DNA of 64,000 bases from Vreelandella olivaria (GTDB taxonomy: Bacteria; Pseudomonadota; Gammaproteobacteria; Pseudomonadales; Halomonadaceae): NCBI GenBank assembly GCA_004295565.1, contig AP019416.1, forward strand, positions 1,488,001 through 1,552,000, read 5' to 3'. The notes under the pieces were generated by a model that ran no database searches, was not told where the DNA came from, and was given only the letters and a program-made list of their open reading frames with translations. Positions 31,238 through 42,080 of this stretch are shown one piece after another. A program made the position numbers and the translations under genes. Within the stretch, counting starts at the first letter, position 1. Every line of letters begins with the position of its first letter.

Positions 31238-31723
31238 ATGCTATTTAGGGAGTCACCAGTGGATTGGATAGCAGGGTTACAAGGGCTGGTTGGAGGGGTG
31301 TTGATCGGCCTTTCCGCTACCTGGCTGATGGCCTCGCTGGGGCGAGTCGCGGGTATCAGTGGCATCGCGGGAAACTTGATTACACAGCGACCCAAAGGCG
31401 ATAGCGCATGGCTAGTGGCTTTTTTGTTAGGCCTAATCAGTGGGCCGTTAGTGCTCATGGCGTTAGGGGGTGGTTTAGGCAATGTCGCCGGTAGCCCGGG
31501 TGAGGTAATCGGTGTACCCGCAGGCGGCTTAGGGTTAATGCTGGTGGCCGGTTTGTTGGTGGGGGTAGGCACAGGGCTGGGCAGTGGCTGTACAAGCGGT
31601 CATGGTGTATGTGGATTGGCGCGCTTGGCCCCACGCTCCATGGCAGCCACCGGCATGTTTCTAGTGACAGCGCTGGTGACCGTTTATATCTCCCGTCACT
31701 TGCTAGGTTTAGGCAGCTTCTAA
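31238..31723 (+). CDS. YeeE/YedE family permease half, first
   Basis: 161 residues, four or five transmembrane helices. The signature GLGSGCTSGHGVCGLARLAPRS near residues 108-130 is typical of YeeE/YedE (sulfur-transport) proteins; its cysteines are implicated in carrying thiosulfate-type sulfur in the family. The gene starts 8 bp after the persulfide dioxygenase stop and its stop overlaps the next ATG (TAATG), so the three form one operon. Confidence 0.85.
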   Translation: MLFRESPVDWIAGLQGLVGGVLIGLSATWLMASLGRVAGISGIAGNLITQRPKGDSAWLVAFLLGLISGPLVLMALGGGLGNVAGSPGEVIGVPAGGLGLMLVAGLLVGVGTGLGSGCTSGHGVCGLARLAPRSMAATGMFLVTALVTVYISRHLLGLGSF

Positions 31724-32165
31724 TGAATAGTTCAATCAATGAATCGGATAAGCGTCGTTGGCTGAAAACAGCGGCGGGCTATGCGGCGGGGCTGCTTTTC
31801 GGCCTTGGTTTGGCTGTTTCAGGCATGACTGATCCCGCACGAGTAGTGGGGTTTCTAGACGTGGTGGGTGCCTGGGATCCAACGCTGATGTTTGTATTGG
31901 GCGGGGCCGTTATTACCACCTTTATCGGCTATCGGCTGGTATTGAAGCGTCCGGCCCCCTTGTTGGGTGGCGTCTTTCAGTTGCCTACCAAGCGGGAATT
32001 GGACGCAAAGTTGTTAGGGGCGCTGCCCTGTTTGGCATCGGCTGGGGGCTTTCTGGCTACTGCCCAGGGCCAGCGATTGCCTCTATTGGCGGTCTTTCGT
32101 TACCGCTGTTGGCCATGCTGGTGACGATGATAGTGGGGTGGTTTGCTGCTAAGCGTTTTGTTTAA
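31723..32165 (+). CDS. YeeE/YedE family permease half, second
   Basis: About 146 residues after one frameshift at ~32025. Helices: AAGYAAGLLFGLGLAVSGM, LMFVLGGAVITTFIGYRLVL, and ALFGIGWGLSGYCPGPAIASIG with the GxCPGP motif, then LLAMLVTMIVGWFAAKRF. Together with the previous gene this reconstitutes the full YeeE/YedE fold as two peptides. Expected in the inner membrane, importing or exporting a reduced sulfur compound. Confidence 0.82.
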
Positions 32166-32211
32166 TGCTCGTGCACCAGGCCTGATACTGGCACTGGTGC
32201 TTAAAGTCACT

Positions 32212-32240
32212 TGTGGGAGGGAGCTTTAGCTCGCGATTGT
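32212..32240. repeat. Single REP-like unit
   Basis: TGTGGGAGGGAGCTTTAGCT-CGCGATTGTC; same core as the 3220 cluster. It sits between convergent permease and dsbG genes. Confidence 0.8.
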
Positions 32241-33020
32241 CAGGGCGCTTCGCTGCCCATCATCTCTATGAGTCGCTCATCACTGGGCATCCCCTGAATA
32301 CGGTCAAGGCGCAGGTTTCCACTCTCTGTTTCGCGCTGAAAAACCGAGGTGGGCGTGGCATACAGGCTTAACTCCTCAAATAGCTGGTTATTGGTGTAGA
32401 CCTGCTCTTCAATCTCGCGGCTGGGCGCTGGCCGCGACCTCTTCCTGGCCACTTTCATGGGCGCGCAGCGTAGCCGCTGGATCGCCAGCGCCGAGAATGG
32501 CGGCGGCTTTGCCAGGACTGTCGGCGGCTAAAATACCGACCATGATGTGGCGCAGTTGCACTTCACCCGCTTCTACCCAGGGACGTGCCTCATGCCAAAA
32601 CTGGCGGCAGTAGGGGCAGTTGGCATCGGTGAAGGTGTAAATCACCCGCGGGGCATCCTCATCGCCATCTTGAATCCAGTGGCTTTCGCTTAATAGCTGC
32701 CAGGTTTGTGCTTCTAGTGGCGCACGTACGTGCTCATCCAACTGCGCTTCGGTAAGGTCATTACCTTCGCGATCCATCAGCGTACCGACCACCGCATGCT
32801 CGCCATCAGGTGTCAGATAAACCGCCATGTCCTGGCCCTGTACGCTGGCGCCGTAGCCGCGTAACCCACCGGGAGCATCAAATTGGCCATGAATCTCCAG
32901 GCCCTGATCGGCCAGGGCTTGAATAGGGGCGGGGAGCTCATCTGCAGGGCTGGCAGAGGACACTGCCAAGCCTGCCAGGAGAAGAAAACCGCTTATCACA
33001 GAGTGACGTTTCAAGTGCAT
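32240..33020 (-). CDS. dsbG: Periplasmic thiol:disulfide interchange protein DsbG
   Basis: About 258 residues. Signal peptide (ISGFLLLAGLAVSSASPA, residues ~9-26), an N-terminal dimerisation region and a thioredoxin fold with the active site CPYC at residues 135-138 (VIYTFTDANCPYCRQFWHEARPW). One shift at ~32440 leads to ARKRSRPAPSREIEEQV and YATPTSVFQRE (the cis-Pro loop TPTS). Role: disulfide isomerase or protector of single cysteines from oxidation in the periplasm. Convergent with the sulfur operon. Confidence 0.88.
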
Positions 33021-33177
33021 TGCAGCGCCTTGTTTGAAAAGAAGTGAATGGCTAAAGGTTTGCTATCCACCATCTTAACACTGGCGCAATGCTGCACTGG
33101 CATTATCCCATCACCACACTATTCAGTGATGTTGGGCATCGCTACTGGAGCGGTATGTCGCCACTTATCTAACGGTT

Positions 33178-34942
33178 CTAACGATCAGCCACCAGCCAGC
33201 GAACTGTGTAAGGTGGCAGTGTGCCTTCGGGAATCCAAGGGTTGCTGGGATCCAGCGCTTGCCAGGCGTGTTTTTCCAGTGCCTGGGTCACCGCTTCTCC
33301 TACATTTTCTAAGGGCAGTGGCAGGTCGGTGACGTTATACAGCGCTAGTAAGCGTCGGCCATCATGGAGCGGGCCGCGCTCCACTGCCAACAGTTCCGGT
33401 GCTGAGACCACAACCCGCTGGGCGGCATTGGGGTGGAAGCAGGGCTCCTGGCGGCGCTGATCTAACAGCCGGTTTAACGCGTGGAAAACATCGTGAGTGG
33501 GCGTTGAAGGGCTATCGAGTAGAAGATCAAGCTCGCTACGTTGCCAGCGCCGACGGTTGATAGAGCGCAGGCGACCGCTGCGCTCAACCCCTTCAACGTC
33601 ATTGAGTGTGCCTGTCAGGGTATGAATATACAGCGCGGGTATACCTTGTAAGCTGAGCATAATCGCTTGGCTGCATAGAAAACGCGCAACCTGCCACGGG
33701 TCGGGGCCGCGGCGGGTGCCGCGCATGGCCTCAAACCAGGTAATATTGATCTCGTAAGGCGTGTCGCTGCCATCCGGGTTACTGCGCATGCTGACAAAAC
33801 CGCCGAATTTGTGCATCAGTTCCAACAGTGCATCCCGCTCGTGGTCAGGCAGTAAGCCTTCCAGGGGCGTACGCCAATGCCGTCGTGACTGGCGGTAAAG
33901 TTGAGATAGGTGCATTGATCCGGCAGAACAGGAAGGCTGGAAAGCCAGCTCTGCAGGGTGCTCGCTTCACCCCGGGTGAGGGTGTGCAGTAGCAGCGGGG
34001 GCAGGGCAAACTGATACACCATATGGGCTTCGTCGGGCGCCCCCTCGGGTAGCCGGTTTAAACCAAAATAACTGATGTTTTCCTGGTGGGGCACATTGGT
34101 TTCGGTAATCAACAGCGTGCCTGGGGCCACGTGATCCACAATGGCACGCAGTAGCCGCACCACCGTATGGGTTTCTGGCAGGTGAATACAGGCGGTACCC
34201 AGTTTCTTCCACAGAAAGGCCACCGCATCCAAGCGCACAATCCGCGTCCCCTGCTCCAGGTAGAACAGTAAAATACCCACGAACTCCAGCAGCACATCAG
34301 GATTTTCAAAGTTCAGGTCAAGCTGGTCTTCGGAGAACGTTGCCCACAGATAGCGGGTGCCGCGACGAGTGGATATGGGGACTAACAAGGGACTGCTGCG
34401 CGGACGCACCACTTGAGAGACATCGGTATCTGGATCGACTTCGATAAAGTAGTCGCGGCCAGGCAGGCTGCCGCTCAAGTAATCCACAAACCAAAGGGAC
34501 TCCCGTGAAACGTGGTTGAGCACCAGGTCGGCCATTAAGTCGTAATGACTGGCCAGTTCACGGATATGCGACCAGTCACCAAGGTCGGGGTTAACTTCCC
34601 GGTAGTGGATGACCGAGAAACCGTCGTCGCTGCTCCAGGAAAGAAGGGCAGTACGTGCACGCCGCTGATACGATCACCTAACCGCTTTTGAAGAAAATCG
34701 CTAAGTACGGCCAGCGGCGGCACACTATCTTCGATAATGGAGTCACCATAGCTGATCACCCACTGATCTTTTTCGCTCCAAGAAGGTGCATGCTTGGCGC
34801 TGTTTTCTATCTGGGCGGATGGAAATAGGGCAAGCGACTGGAAATGCGCTAGCCGCTGGTTCAAGCGGCGCTGCACTTCGCCTGCTCTGGGCCCGTAAAG
34901 GTGGGTGAGATAGTGGTGAACGATCTGCTCAAAGGGGGACAT
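33178..34942 (-). CDS. GH13_18 phosphorylase, probably glucosylglycerate phosphorylase
   Basis: About 590 residues. ATG 34942 with AGGAGT upstream is preferred to the ATG at 34963. Catalytic residues: nucleophile Asp in RIVRLDAVAFLWKK, acid/base Glu in LLITETNVPHQENISYFG, and Asp in FTASHDGIGV. Sucrose-phosphorylase family members share this layout; the ETNVPHxENxSYFG stretch resembles the glucosylglycerate phosphorylases (E. coli YcjM type) as I recall them. With gpgS and its phosphatase 7 kb away, reversible cleavage of glucosylglycerate to glucose-1-phosphate and glycerate is more likely than sucrose use. Frameshifts at ~34620-34550 and ~33870. Confidence 0.78.
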
Positions 34943-35152
34943 GGAGTGACTCCTGATAAACAATCTGCCACAAACGCTGCAGCTTGTGTGCCAAATCGTT
35001 ACAATACGAAGTTGATACCGCGTTTAAACGCTAAGATACATTAGCTTATGGCAGTGGGTACTGCTAAAACGCTATTAATAGCACACATTGACAGGTTATA
35101 ACACGCTAACTCGTGCGGCACGCTGACACGAGCTGACAACAGGTTGACCGCT

Positions 35153-35631
35153 ATGCATTGCCCTTTTGTGGTGCAAACGATACTCGAGTGACCGATTCGC
35201 GGTTGGTCGCTGATGGTGACCAGGTACGCCGTCGCCGCCAGTGTGCGAGCTGCCAAGAGCGCTTTACCACCTATGAAACCGCTGAATTGGTCATGCCGCG
35301 GGTGGTGAAGTCCGACGGCTCCCGCGAAAGCTTTAATGAAGCCAAACTGCGGGCTGGCATGCTGCGCGCGTTGGAAAAACGCCCGGTCAGCGCTGAAGCC
35401 ATTGAGGCAGCGGTCGAGCGCATTCGTCAAACCCTACGTGCTCGAGGCGATCGTGAGATCAACGCTCGTGATATCGGCGAATCGGTAATGCAAACCCTTA
35501 AAACCCTTGATCATGTGGCTTATATCCGCTTCGCGTCGGTATATCGTAAGTTCCAGGATCTGGATGAGTTTCGCGCAGAGATTGATCGGCTTTCCCAAGA
35601 GCCCTCAAACAAAAGCGTGCAGCCAAAATGA
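35153..35631 (+). CDS. nrdR: Transcriptional repressor NrdR
   Basis: Represses ribonucleotide reductase genes; binds ATP/dATP. The N-terminal zinc ribbon [13 protein letters not shown]...[13 protein letters not shown] has the four cysteines once one T is restored in the run at ~35162. The ATP-cone follows ([35 protein letters not shown]). About 159 residues, usual length. Its stop overlaps the ribD ATG by 4 bp, the common nrdR-ribD arrangement. Confidence 0.93.
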
Positions 35632-36800
35632 GCACCGATTTTAGCCAGGCTGACCACCGCTACATGGCCCGGGCGCTGCAGCTGGCGCAAAAGGGTTTAT
35701 ACACCACGGATCCCAACCCTCGGGTAGGCTGCGTCATTGTGCGCGATGAGGAGATAGTCGGCGAAGGCTTTCACCTGCGTGCCGGTGAACCTCATGCTGA
35801 GATCCACGCTTTAAACGCCGCAGGAGCACGCGCCCAGGGGGCCACCGCCTACGTCACCCTGGAGCCCTGCTCTCACACTGGGCGCACCGGCCCCTGCGCC
35901 GTAGCGCTTCGCGAAGCCCGGGTCTCGCGGGTCGTCGTGGCGATGATAGATCCTAACCCCGAGGTTAGCGGCCGCGGCATTCGAATACTCGAACAGGCCG
36001 GTATCGACGTCGCGGTGGGCTTGCTGGAAAGCGAAGCGCGCACGTTGAACCCTGGCTTTATTAAGCGCATGGCCCTAAAGCGCCCCTTTGTGCGCCTGAA
36101 AATGGCGATGAGTTTGGATGGTCGCACTGCCATGGGGTCGGGGGAGTCCCAGTGGATCACCGGGCCTGAAGCGCGCACCAGTGCAGCGGTTACGGGCACG
36201 TTCCAGCGCCATATTAAGCGGCGTAGAGTCGCTGATCATGGACGACTCTCGGCTGACGCTACGGGCAGAGCAGCTACAGCTCGATAACGCTGACGACGTG
36301 ATTCGCCGCCAGCCTTTGCGGGTGATTTTAGATACGCATTTGCGCTTACCCCTAGCGGCGGCCTGTTTACGCGAGCCAGGGCGTACGCTAGTACTCACCA
36401 CACCAGACCACGTGGAAGAGAAGCGCCATCGGCTAACCCAGGCGGGTGCCGAAGTGCTGGTACTACCGGCCGGTAGCGATGGGCGGATCGATCTGGTGGC
36501 AATGCTCCAGTGGTTAGCCGAAAATGAGCAGGTTAACGAACTGTTAGTGGAAACCGGCGCGACCCTGGCGGGCGCTATGCTCGATGCGGGGCTGATTGAT
36601 GAACTGCAGCTATTTGTCGCCCCCACGCTGTTAGGCGGCGAAGCCCGGCCGCTTTTGCGCTGCCAGGGCTCTCACGTATGGCGGATCAACGGCGGCTAAC
36701 CATTCACGATATGCGCGCAGTGGGGCGTGATTGGCGTATTATTGCTTCCCCTCAGCCGATGAGTGCATCTGGCGCATTCAGCGAGAGCAAGGTACCCTGA
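35628..36800 (+). CDS. ribD: Bifunctional riboflavin deaminase/reductase RibD
   Basis: Second and third steps of riboflavin synthesis. Deaminase domain residues 1-~145: zinc His/Glu in HAEIHAL (residues 56-62) and cysteines in [11 protein letters not shown] (81, 90). The reductase domain starts at [28 protein letters not shown]; a shift near 36185 precedes [20 protein letters not shown], and another at ~36663 gives the true end [14 protein letters not shown]...SESKVP at 36800. About 390 residues. Followed 110 bp later by ribB. No FMN riboswitch was recognised before these genes. Confidence 0.9.
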
Positions 36801-36910
36801 CGCGCAAAATCGCGACTAACTGACGCGACCTGTTTCGTGAAAAATGGCACGAAAACCGTTCGTGATAAACGTTCGTGGCAACCGCTTGCAAAACATACAT
36901 TGGAGATACC

Positions 36911-38077
36911 ATGGCGCACCCCACCTCTAGAGGCTTAGCCCCTATCGCCGAGCTGGTGGACGATATCCGCCAGGGCAAAATGGTGATTCTCATGGACGAC
37001 GAGGATCGCGAAAATGAGGGTGATATCATCATGGCCGCCGAAAAGGTGCAGGCCGAACATATCAACTTTATGGCCCGTTTCGCCCGAGGTTTGATCTGTA
37101 TGCCGATGACCCGCGCCCGCTGCGAGCAGCTTAATCTGCCGCTGATGGTGCGCGATAACGGCTCCGGTTTTGGCACCAAATTTACGCTTTCGATTGAGGC
37201 AACCGAAGGGGTCACGACCGGTATTTCCGCGGCGGATCGAGCGCGCACAGTACAGGCAGCGGCGGCGCCCCATGCCAAACCCTCTGATATCGTTCAGCCA
37301 GGGCATATCTTTCCGTTGATGGCTGAGCCGGGTGGCGTGCTGCGCCGTGCTGGCCACACGGAAGCGGCTTGCGACCTGGCTGCACTGGCAGGCTGTGACC
37401 CTAGCGGTGTGATCTGCGAAATCATGAACGATGATGGCAGCATGGCGCGTCGTCCGGAGTTGGAAGCCTTTGCCCAGGAGCACGGCATTAAAATCGGTAC
37501 CATCGCGGATCTAATTCACTACCGTATCGTCAATGAGCAAACCATTGACCATCTGGAAACGTCAACGGTAATGACCTCCCATGGCGAGCTCACGCTGCAC
37601 GTTTTCCGTGATCGTATCCAGGGCGCCCATCACCTGGCATTGGTGAAGGGCCAGCCTACGCCTGAGCAAGCCACCACGGTGCGCGTGCATCTTAGTGATA
37701 CGCTGCGCGACGTGATGGGTTTAATGAAAGACGAGCAGTGCCGCTGGGATGCTCACCGCGCGCTGGAGGAAATTGCCGGTGCCGCGGCAGGCGTGTTTGT
37801 GCTGATCGATGACGGCCGCCCTCATCAGGATTTAAAAGATCAGCTCGATATCTTTTTGGATCGCGTGCGTCAGCCGCGTACCAGTGATTCCGACGGTGCA
37901 GGTAACTACTTAACCATCGGCACCGGCTCGCAAATTCTGCGTTATTTAGGCGTAGGTAAAATGCGCTTACTGAGTTCACCGTGGAAGTTCTCCGCGCTGT
38001 CCGGTTTTGACCTTGAAGTCGTCGAGCGACTGGGGCCTAACGACACGGCGTACGAGCCAACCTCTCAGCAGGACTAA
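36911..38077 (+). CDS. ribB: 3,4-dihydroxy-2-butanone-4-phosphate synthase with degenerate RibA domain
   Basis: 388 residues, unbroken. ATG 36911 follows TGGAGA. Residues 1-~200 are Rib[62 protein letters not shown]. The C-terminal half aligns in style with GTP cyclohydrolase II ([33 protein letters not shown]) but the zinc-binding cysteine cluster of active RibA (CLTGD...RCDCG) is absent. So it makes the four-carbon riboflavin precursor, and a separate ribA must supply the other branch. Such degenerate RibBA-type enzymes are common in proteobacteria. Confidence 0.92.
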   Translation: MAHPTSRGLAPIAELVDDIRQGKMVILMDDEDRENEGDIIMAAEKVQAEHINFMARFARGLICMPMTRARCEQLNLPLMVRDNGSGFGTKFTLSIEATEGVTTGISAADRARTVQAAAAPHAKPSDIVQPGHIFPLMAEPGGVLRRAGHTEAACDLAALAGCDPSGVICEIMNDDGSMARRPELEAFAQEHGIKIGTIADLIHYRIVNEQTIDHLETSTVMTSHGELTLHVFRDRIQGAHHLALVKGQPTPEQATTVRVHLSDTLRDVMGLMKDEQCRWDAHRALEEIAGAAAGVFVLIDDGRPHQDLKDQLDIFLDRVRQPRTSDSDGAGNYLTIGTGSQILRYLGVGKMRLLSSPWKFSALSGFDLEVVERLGPNDTAYEPTSQQD

Positions 38078-38108
38078 TCAGCAAGACTAATTTAGCAGGA
38101 ATTAATTA

Positions 38109-38597
38109 ATGCACTCCCTCACTCAAGTTGAAGGTACCTTTGTTGACGTCGATGGTCGCTATGTCATCGTTGTTGGCCGTTTTAACCATCACGTGGTGGA
38201 TAGCCTGGTAGAAGGCGCCGTCGACAGCTTGACCCGCCACGGCGTAGACGCCGAACATATTCATATTGTTCACGTGCCGGGCGCCTGGGAACTGCCACTG
38301 GCGGTAAAGCGCGTGCTAAAGGTGATGAAACCCGATGCCGTGATTGCCCTGGGCGCAGTCATTCGCGGCGGAACGCCTCACTTTGAATATGTGGCGGGTG
38401 GCTGCAATACGGCGATCAATCACTTGCAGCTTGAGTTTGACACTCCGGTGGCAAATGGTGTGTTGACCGTTGAAACCATCGAGCAAGCGATCGAGCGTGC
38501 AGGCACCAAAGCCGGTAACAAAGGCACCGAAGCGGCCATGGCCGCCATGGAAATGGTCTCTCTGCTTCGCGCACTGCCGGCAGGAGATACCCAATGA
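38109..38597 (+). CDS. ribH: 6,7-dimethyl-8-ribityllumazine synthase
   Basis: Joins the two riboflavin branches, forming an icosahedral or decameric complex. 162 residues; [54 protein letters not shown] (active-site GGTPHFEYV) and [24 protein letters not shown] are all standard. Its stop overlaps nusB by 4 bp; it follows ribB by 31 bp. Confidence 0.96.
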   Translation: MHSLTQVEGTFVDVDGRYVIVVGRFNHHVVDSLVEGAVDSLTRHGVDAEHIHIVHVPGAWELPLAVKRVLKVMKPDAVIALGAVIRGGTPHFEYVAGGCNTAINHLQLEFDTPVANGVLTVETIEQAIERAGTKAGNKGTEAAMAAMEMVSLLRALPAGDTQ

Positions 38598-39087
38598 GCG
38601 AGCGTAAACCCTCTGCTGCTCAGCAGGGCCGCCACGCGGCGCGCGAGTTAACCGTGCAGGGGCTTTATCAGTGGCACATGACGGGAAAATCCATCACCAC
38701 CATTGAAGCCGAGTTTCGTAGCCAAGTGGCTGACGATGACCTGGAAGATCACGAAAATTGGGTCAAGGTGATGGAGATTGCCGACAAGGCGCTGTTTCAC
38801 GAGCTGCTCCATAATACCGTGCGTTTCAAGGCGGAGTTGGATCGTGAAATCTCCCCCTGCTAGACCGCCGCCTGGAAGATCTTGATGCGGTCGAGCTGGC
38901 CATTTTGCGGTTAGGCGCTTATGAGCTTTCCCGCCGCATGGAAGTACCCTATCGTGTAGTGATTAACGAAGGCGTTGAGCTGGCTAAGTCATTTGGCGCC
39001 ACCGACGGCCATAAATACGTGAACGGCATTCTCGACAAGCTGGCGATTCGCTTGCGCAGTGCCGAGGTCAGCGCTCGTCGTCTCTGA
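38594..39087 (+). CDS. nusB: Transcription antitermination factor NusB
   Basis: Binds boxA RNA with NusE during rRNA antitermination. About 164 residues: [36 protein letters not shown], a shift at ~38855, then [24 protein letters not shown] and [29 protein letters not shown]. The ribH-nusB-thiL order is typical of gammaproteobacteria. Confidence 0.94.
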
Positions 39088-39123
39088 ACGCGAGCGGTAT
39101 GACGATGCGTTTAAGGGGCCTTT

Positions 39124-40111
39124 GTGCTTGCCGAATTTGATTTGATTCGACGCTACTTTATGTCGTCGCAGGAGGCGTCGGCCGCGTCAAATGGCGTCAC
39201 ACTGGGATGTGGAGACGATGCCACGCTGCTGCTACCGCAAGCAGGCCAACAGTTGGCTGTGAGCGTTGATACCTCGGTAGTGGATGTACACTTTCCCCGC
39301 GAAGCCCCGGCATTTGCGGTGGGTCACCGTGCCTTGGCCGTTGCGCTGAGCGATTTGGCTGCCATGGGGCGACATCGCGCTGGTGCTTAATGGCGTTGAC
39401 GCTGGATCAGCGCCAGTTTGCCGATGACGAAGCTACCCATGCTTGGCTGGCAGACTATGCGCGTGGCTTTCATGCCCTTGGCCAGCAGCACGCCACAACG
39501 CTGGTGGGGGCGATGTTACGTCTGGTGCGCTCTCCATTGGCGTTACCGTGATGGGCGAGGTGCCGGTGGGCGAAGCCCTGACCCGTAGCGGCGCCCAGGC
39601 AGGCGATGTGATCGCGGTAACCGGCGCACTCGGTGGCGGGGCCGGCGGGCTGGCGCTTTGGCAGCGGGGCGAGCGCGATCTGGCGCATCCGCTGCTAAGT
39701 CGCTATCTATTGCCGCAGCCTCGCTTAGCGGCGGGCTTGGCGTTGCGTGGTCTGGCCACCGCTGGACTGGATATTTCCGATGGGCTACTGGCTGACTTGG
39801 CGCATATTCGTGACGCCTCGCAGGTGGGAGCCGTCATTGCGTTAGACGCCTTACCGCTGGCCGATGAGCTGGAAAGCACCCTAGGTCGGGAGGCTGCACT
39901 AAAGGCGGCACTTTCCGGTGGGGATGATTATGAACTACTGGTTACCCTCGGCGCTGACGATGTCGCAGAGGCGCAACAGCGTTTAGCGCCATTGGGGCTC
40001 TCGCTAACCGTCATCGGCCACTGTTGTGAAGCACTTGGTGTTAGTGCCTCTGACCAGAGTGAGCTCAGTGACTATGCCGGTTGGCAGCATTTTAGTGGGG
40101 AAACGCCATGA
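39124..40111 (+). CDS. thiL: Thiamine-monophosphate kinase
   Basis: Phosphorylates thiamine monophosphate to the cofactor thiamine diphosphate. About 330 residues from GTG 39124: EFDLIRRYF, GVTLGCGDDATLL, VDTSVVDVHFPREAP, GHRALAVALSDLAAMG; shifts at ~39370 and ~39510; then TVMGEVPVGEALTRSGAQAGDVIAVTG and DISDGLLADLAHI, ALSGGDDYELLVTL. The metal-binding Asp residues in GDDAT and ISDGL are present. The last codon overlaps pgpA (ATGA). Confidence 0.92.
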
Positions 40112-40579
40112 ATCGTGCACCAAAAGTGTCTGGCGTCGCCCAACGCATTTTTTGCCTTTGGTTTAGGCAGTGGCACGGTGCCTTGGGCACCGGGCACCTT
40201 TGGTACGCTAGCGGCCATTCCGTTTTACTGGATGATGGCGGAATTGCCCCTGGGGTGGTACCTGAGCATCTGTTTTGTCACTTTCGTGGTGGGGGTTTGG
40301 TTGTGCGACAAAACGTCTCACGACTTGGGTGTCCATGACCACTCCGGCATCGTCTGGGATGAGTTTGTCGGTTATTGGCTGACCATGGCGGCGGTGCCTT
40401 TTTCGTGGGAGGCTGCGTTGTGGGGCTTTATTGTATTCCGCATCTTCGATGTCTTTAAACCCTGGCCGATACGTTGGGCAGATCGCCGAGTAGCAGGCGG
40501 TTTTGGCATTATGATCGATGATGTGATGGCAGGGATCTACGCCTGGAGTACTATGCACCTGTGGTTCTGGTTGCACTAA
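40108..40579 (+). CDS. pgpA: Phosphatidylglycerophosphatase A
   Basis: Dephosphorylates phosphatidylglycerophosphate at the inner membrane. About 156 residues with ATG 40108 overlapping thiL. An early shift (~40135) precedes the conserved NAFFAFGLGSGTVPWAPGTFGTLAAIP; then HDHSGIVWDEFVGYWLTM (metal-binding DE), FRIFDVFKPWPIRWADR and GFGIMIDDVMAGIYA. Several hydrophobic segments follow the family pattern. Confidence 0.93.
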
Positions 40580-40585
40580 GCTGGT

Positions 40586-40616
40586 TGAGTGGTGAGTGGT
40601 GAGTGGTGAGTGGTAA
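40586..40616. repeat. Short 8-bp tandem repeat
   Basis: About four copies of GAGTGGTG between pgpA and the DUF945 gene. A simple microsatellite in a ~108-bp gap. Confidence 0.8.
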
Positions 40617-40687
40617 ATAGAGCTCAGGAGCGGTTGATAACTTTTTCGAGAGCATTGGCTGCAAGGCGTTGGCTTCAAGGAGGTAGC

Positions 40688-41940
40688 ATGCGCAAGGAAC
40701 GTCTGATTGTCCCCACACTGGCGATCATCGCCATCGTGTGGGCGGCAGCGCAGCTTCTCAAGCGTGCTTTTTGAGCGCAGCTTGCGCCAAGCGCTTGAGG
40801 ATCTGGAAGCGCGAGGGAGTGGCGCGTCAACCGCACTGAGAACCACCAAGGTTGGTTAAGTTCCCAGGGTCGGTTGATTCTATCACCTCTGCTGGGTCGC
40901 CCCTGGCGGCTGGAACTCACCTATAGCGCACGCCACGGTATTTTAAGCACGGATGTCGAAGGCACGGTACTACCTCGCCTTGATACCGTGTTGCAGCAAG
41001 CGGTGGGTGAGGTCACTGCGCCCTCGGTGCCGCGCTGGCAAGGGCGCTATCACACCCTGAGCGGCCATAGCGAGGTGCGCCTTGCCCTTGCCCCTTTCGT
41101 TATCCAACAAAATGGTCGTGAGTTAGCTGTCCGCGGTGGCCGGCTGCGCCTGGAAGGTGTTTTTGGTGATTGGCGACTGCGTGCGCTGTTTGACCAACTC
41201 ACCCTGATGGATGGTATGGCCCAGCTTGAGGTAGGCCCCACGGAGCTGGAGAGCCGCTATACCTATATTGATGATGCCTACCACTTTGCTCAACGCGATC
41301 ACCTGCATATTGAAACACTGACGTTGAGCTACCCCTCCTACGATATCCAGCTGTCGCCTCTCGACCTGAAGAGCCATATGGTGCTGGATGAAAGCGAGCT
41401 ACGCATCAAAGGCGATGTCGAGATAGGTGATGTGATGGTGCCTTCTGAAGCGCCGGACATGCCGCTACTCAATGGCCGTATAGCGTTGGAGCTCTCCCGG
41501 CTGAATGCCGATGCGGTTCGTAATGTGATTCGACGTTTACGCCAGGAAGCCGCCTGGGGAGACGCGAGCCTCCCCATGGCGGAAGGGTTGCTAGCCCGCC
41601 TTGAGCCGGATTTGCGCAAAGTGCTTAGCGACTCGCCGCGTTTAGATGTCACGACCGTTGCTATCGAGAGCCCGCTGTTGGGTATTCGCCTTGATGCGGA
41701 TGGCGCGCTGTTTTTGATGCCCGTCAGTTGGATGAGCTTAGCGTGGTTTATCTCGACAAAGAGAAAGAGCAGGCGAAATGGCTGGAGCGTATCGATGGCG
41801 ACTTCACCTGGCACGACGCGCCCACCGTCGCCGCGCTATGGTTAGGGCTGCCGCTGGGCACGCGGGAGCTGCAGTTTGATGTGGTACGCGGCGTATGGCG
41901 AGTCAATGGCCGCCCAATGCCCGAGCTCTGGCCTCAATAA
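40688..41940 (+). CDS. DUF945 (YdgA-like) protein, frameshifted
   Basis: ATG 40688 follows a strong AAGGAGG. An N-terminal helix (LIVPTLAIIAIVWAAAQ) anchors it; after a shift at ~40770 the periplasmic part reads TENHQGWLSSQGRLILSP, HGILSTDVEGTVLPRLD and repeats of beta-rich sequence (WRLRALFDQLTLMDGMAQL, LTLSYPSYDIQLSPLDL), then after a shift at ~41718 LDELSVVYLDKEKEQ to a stop at 41940. About 415 residues. This fits the YdgA/DUF945 family of inner-membrane-anchored periplasmic proteins of unknown function. Confidence 0.75.
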
Positions 41941-42080
41941 TGTTAAAGCCGTAAGGCCGCCGGGAGCGCGGTTAAACCGACTGTTCTACTTACGAAGGGT
42001 TGAAGTTTTGGCTCACTGCCCGCATTCCATGGACAACACTTGGCGGTGGTCACCGCCGGTATCGGTTCATTGGAGGACGC

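Noticed and set aside
36801-36910. FMN riboswitch before ribB
   Set aside because: The gap is only ~110 bp and none of the conserved RFN-element sequence blocks is visible.
40586-40616. Phase-variable repeat controlling the DUF945 gene
   Set aside because: The 8-bp repeat is outside the coding region and ~70 bp from the start, with no sign that it overlaps the promoter.
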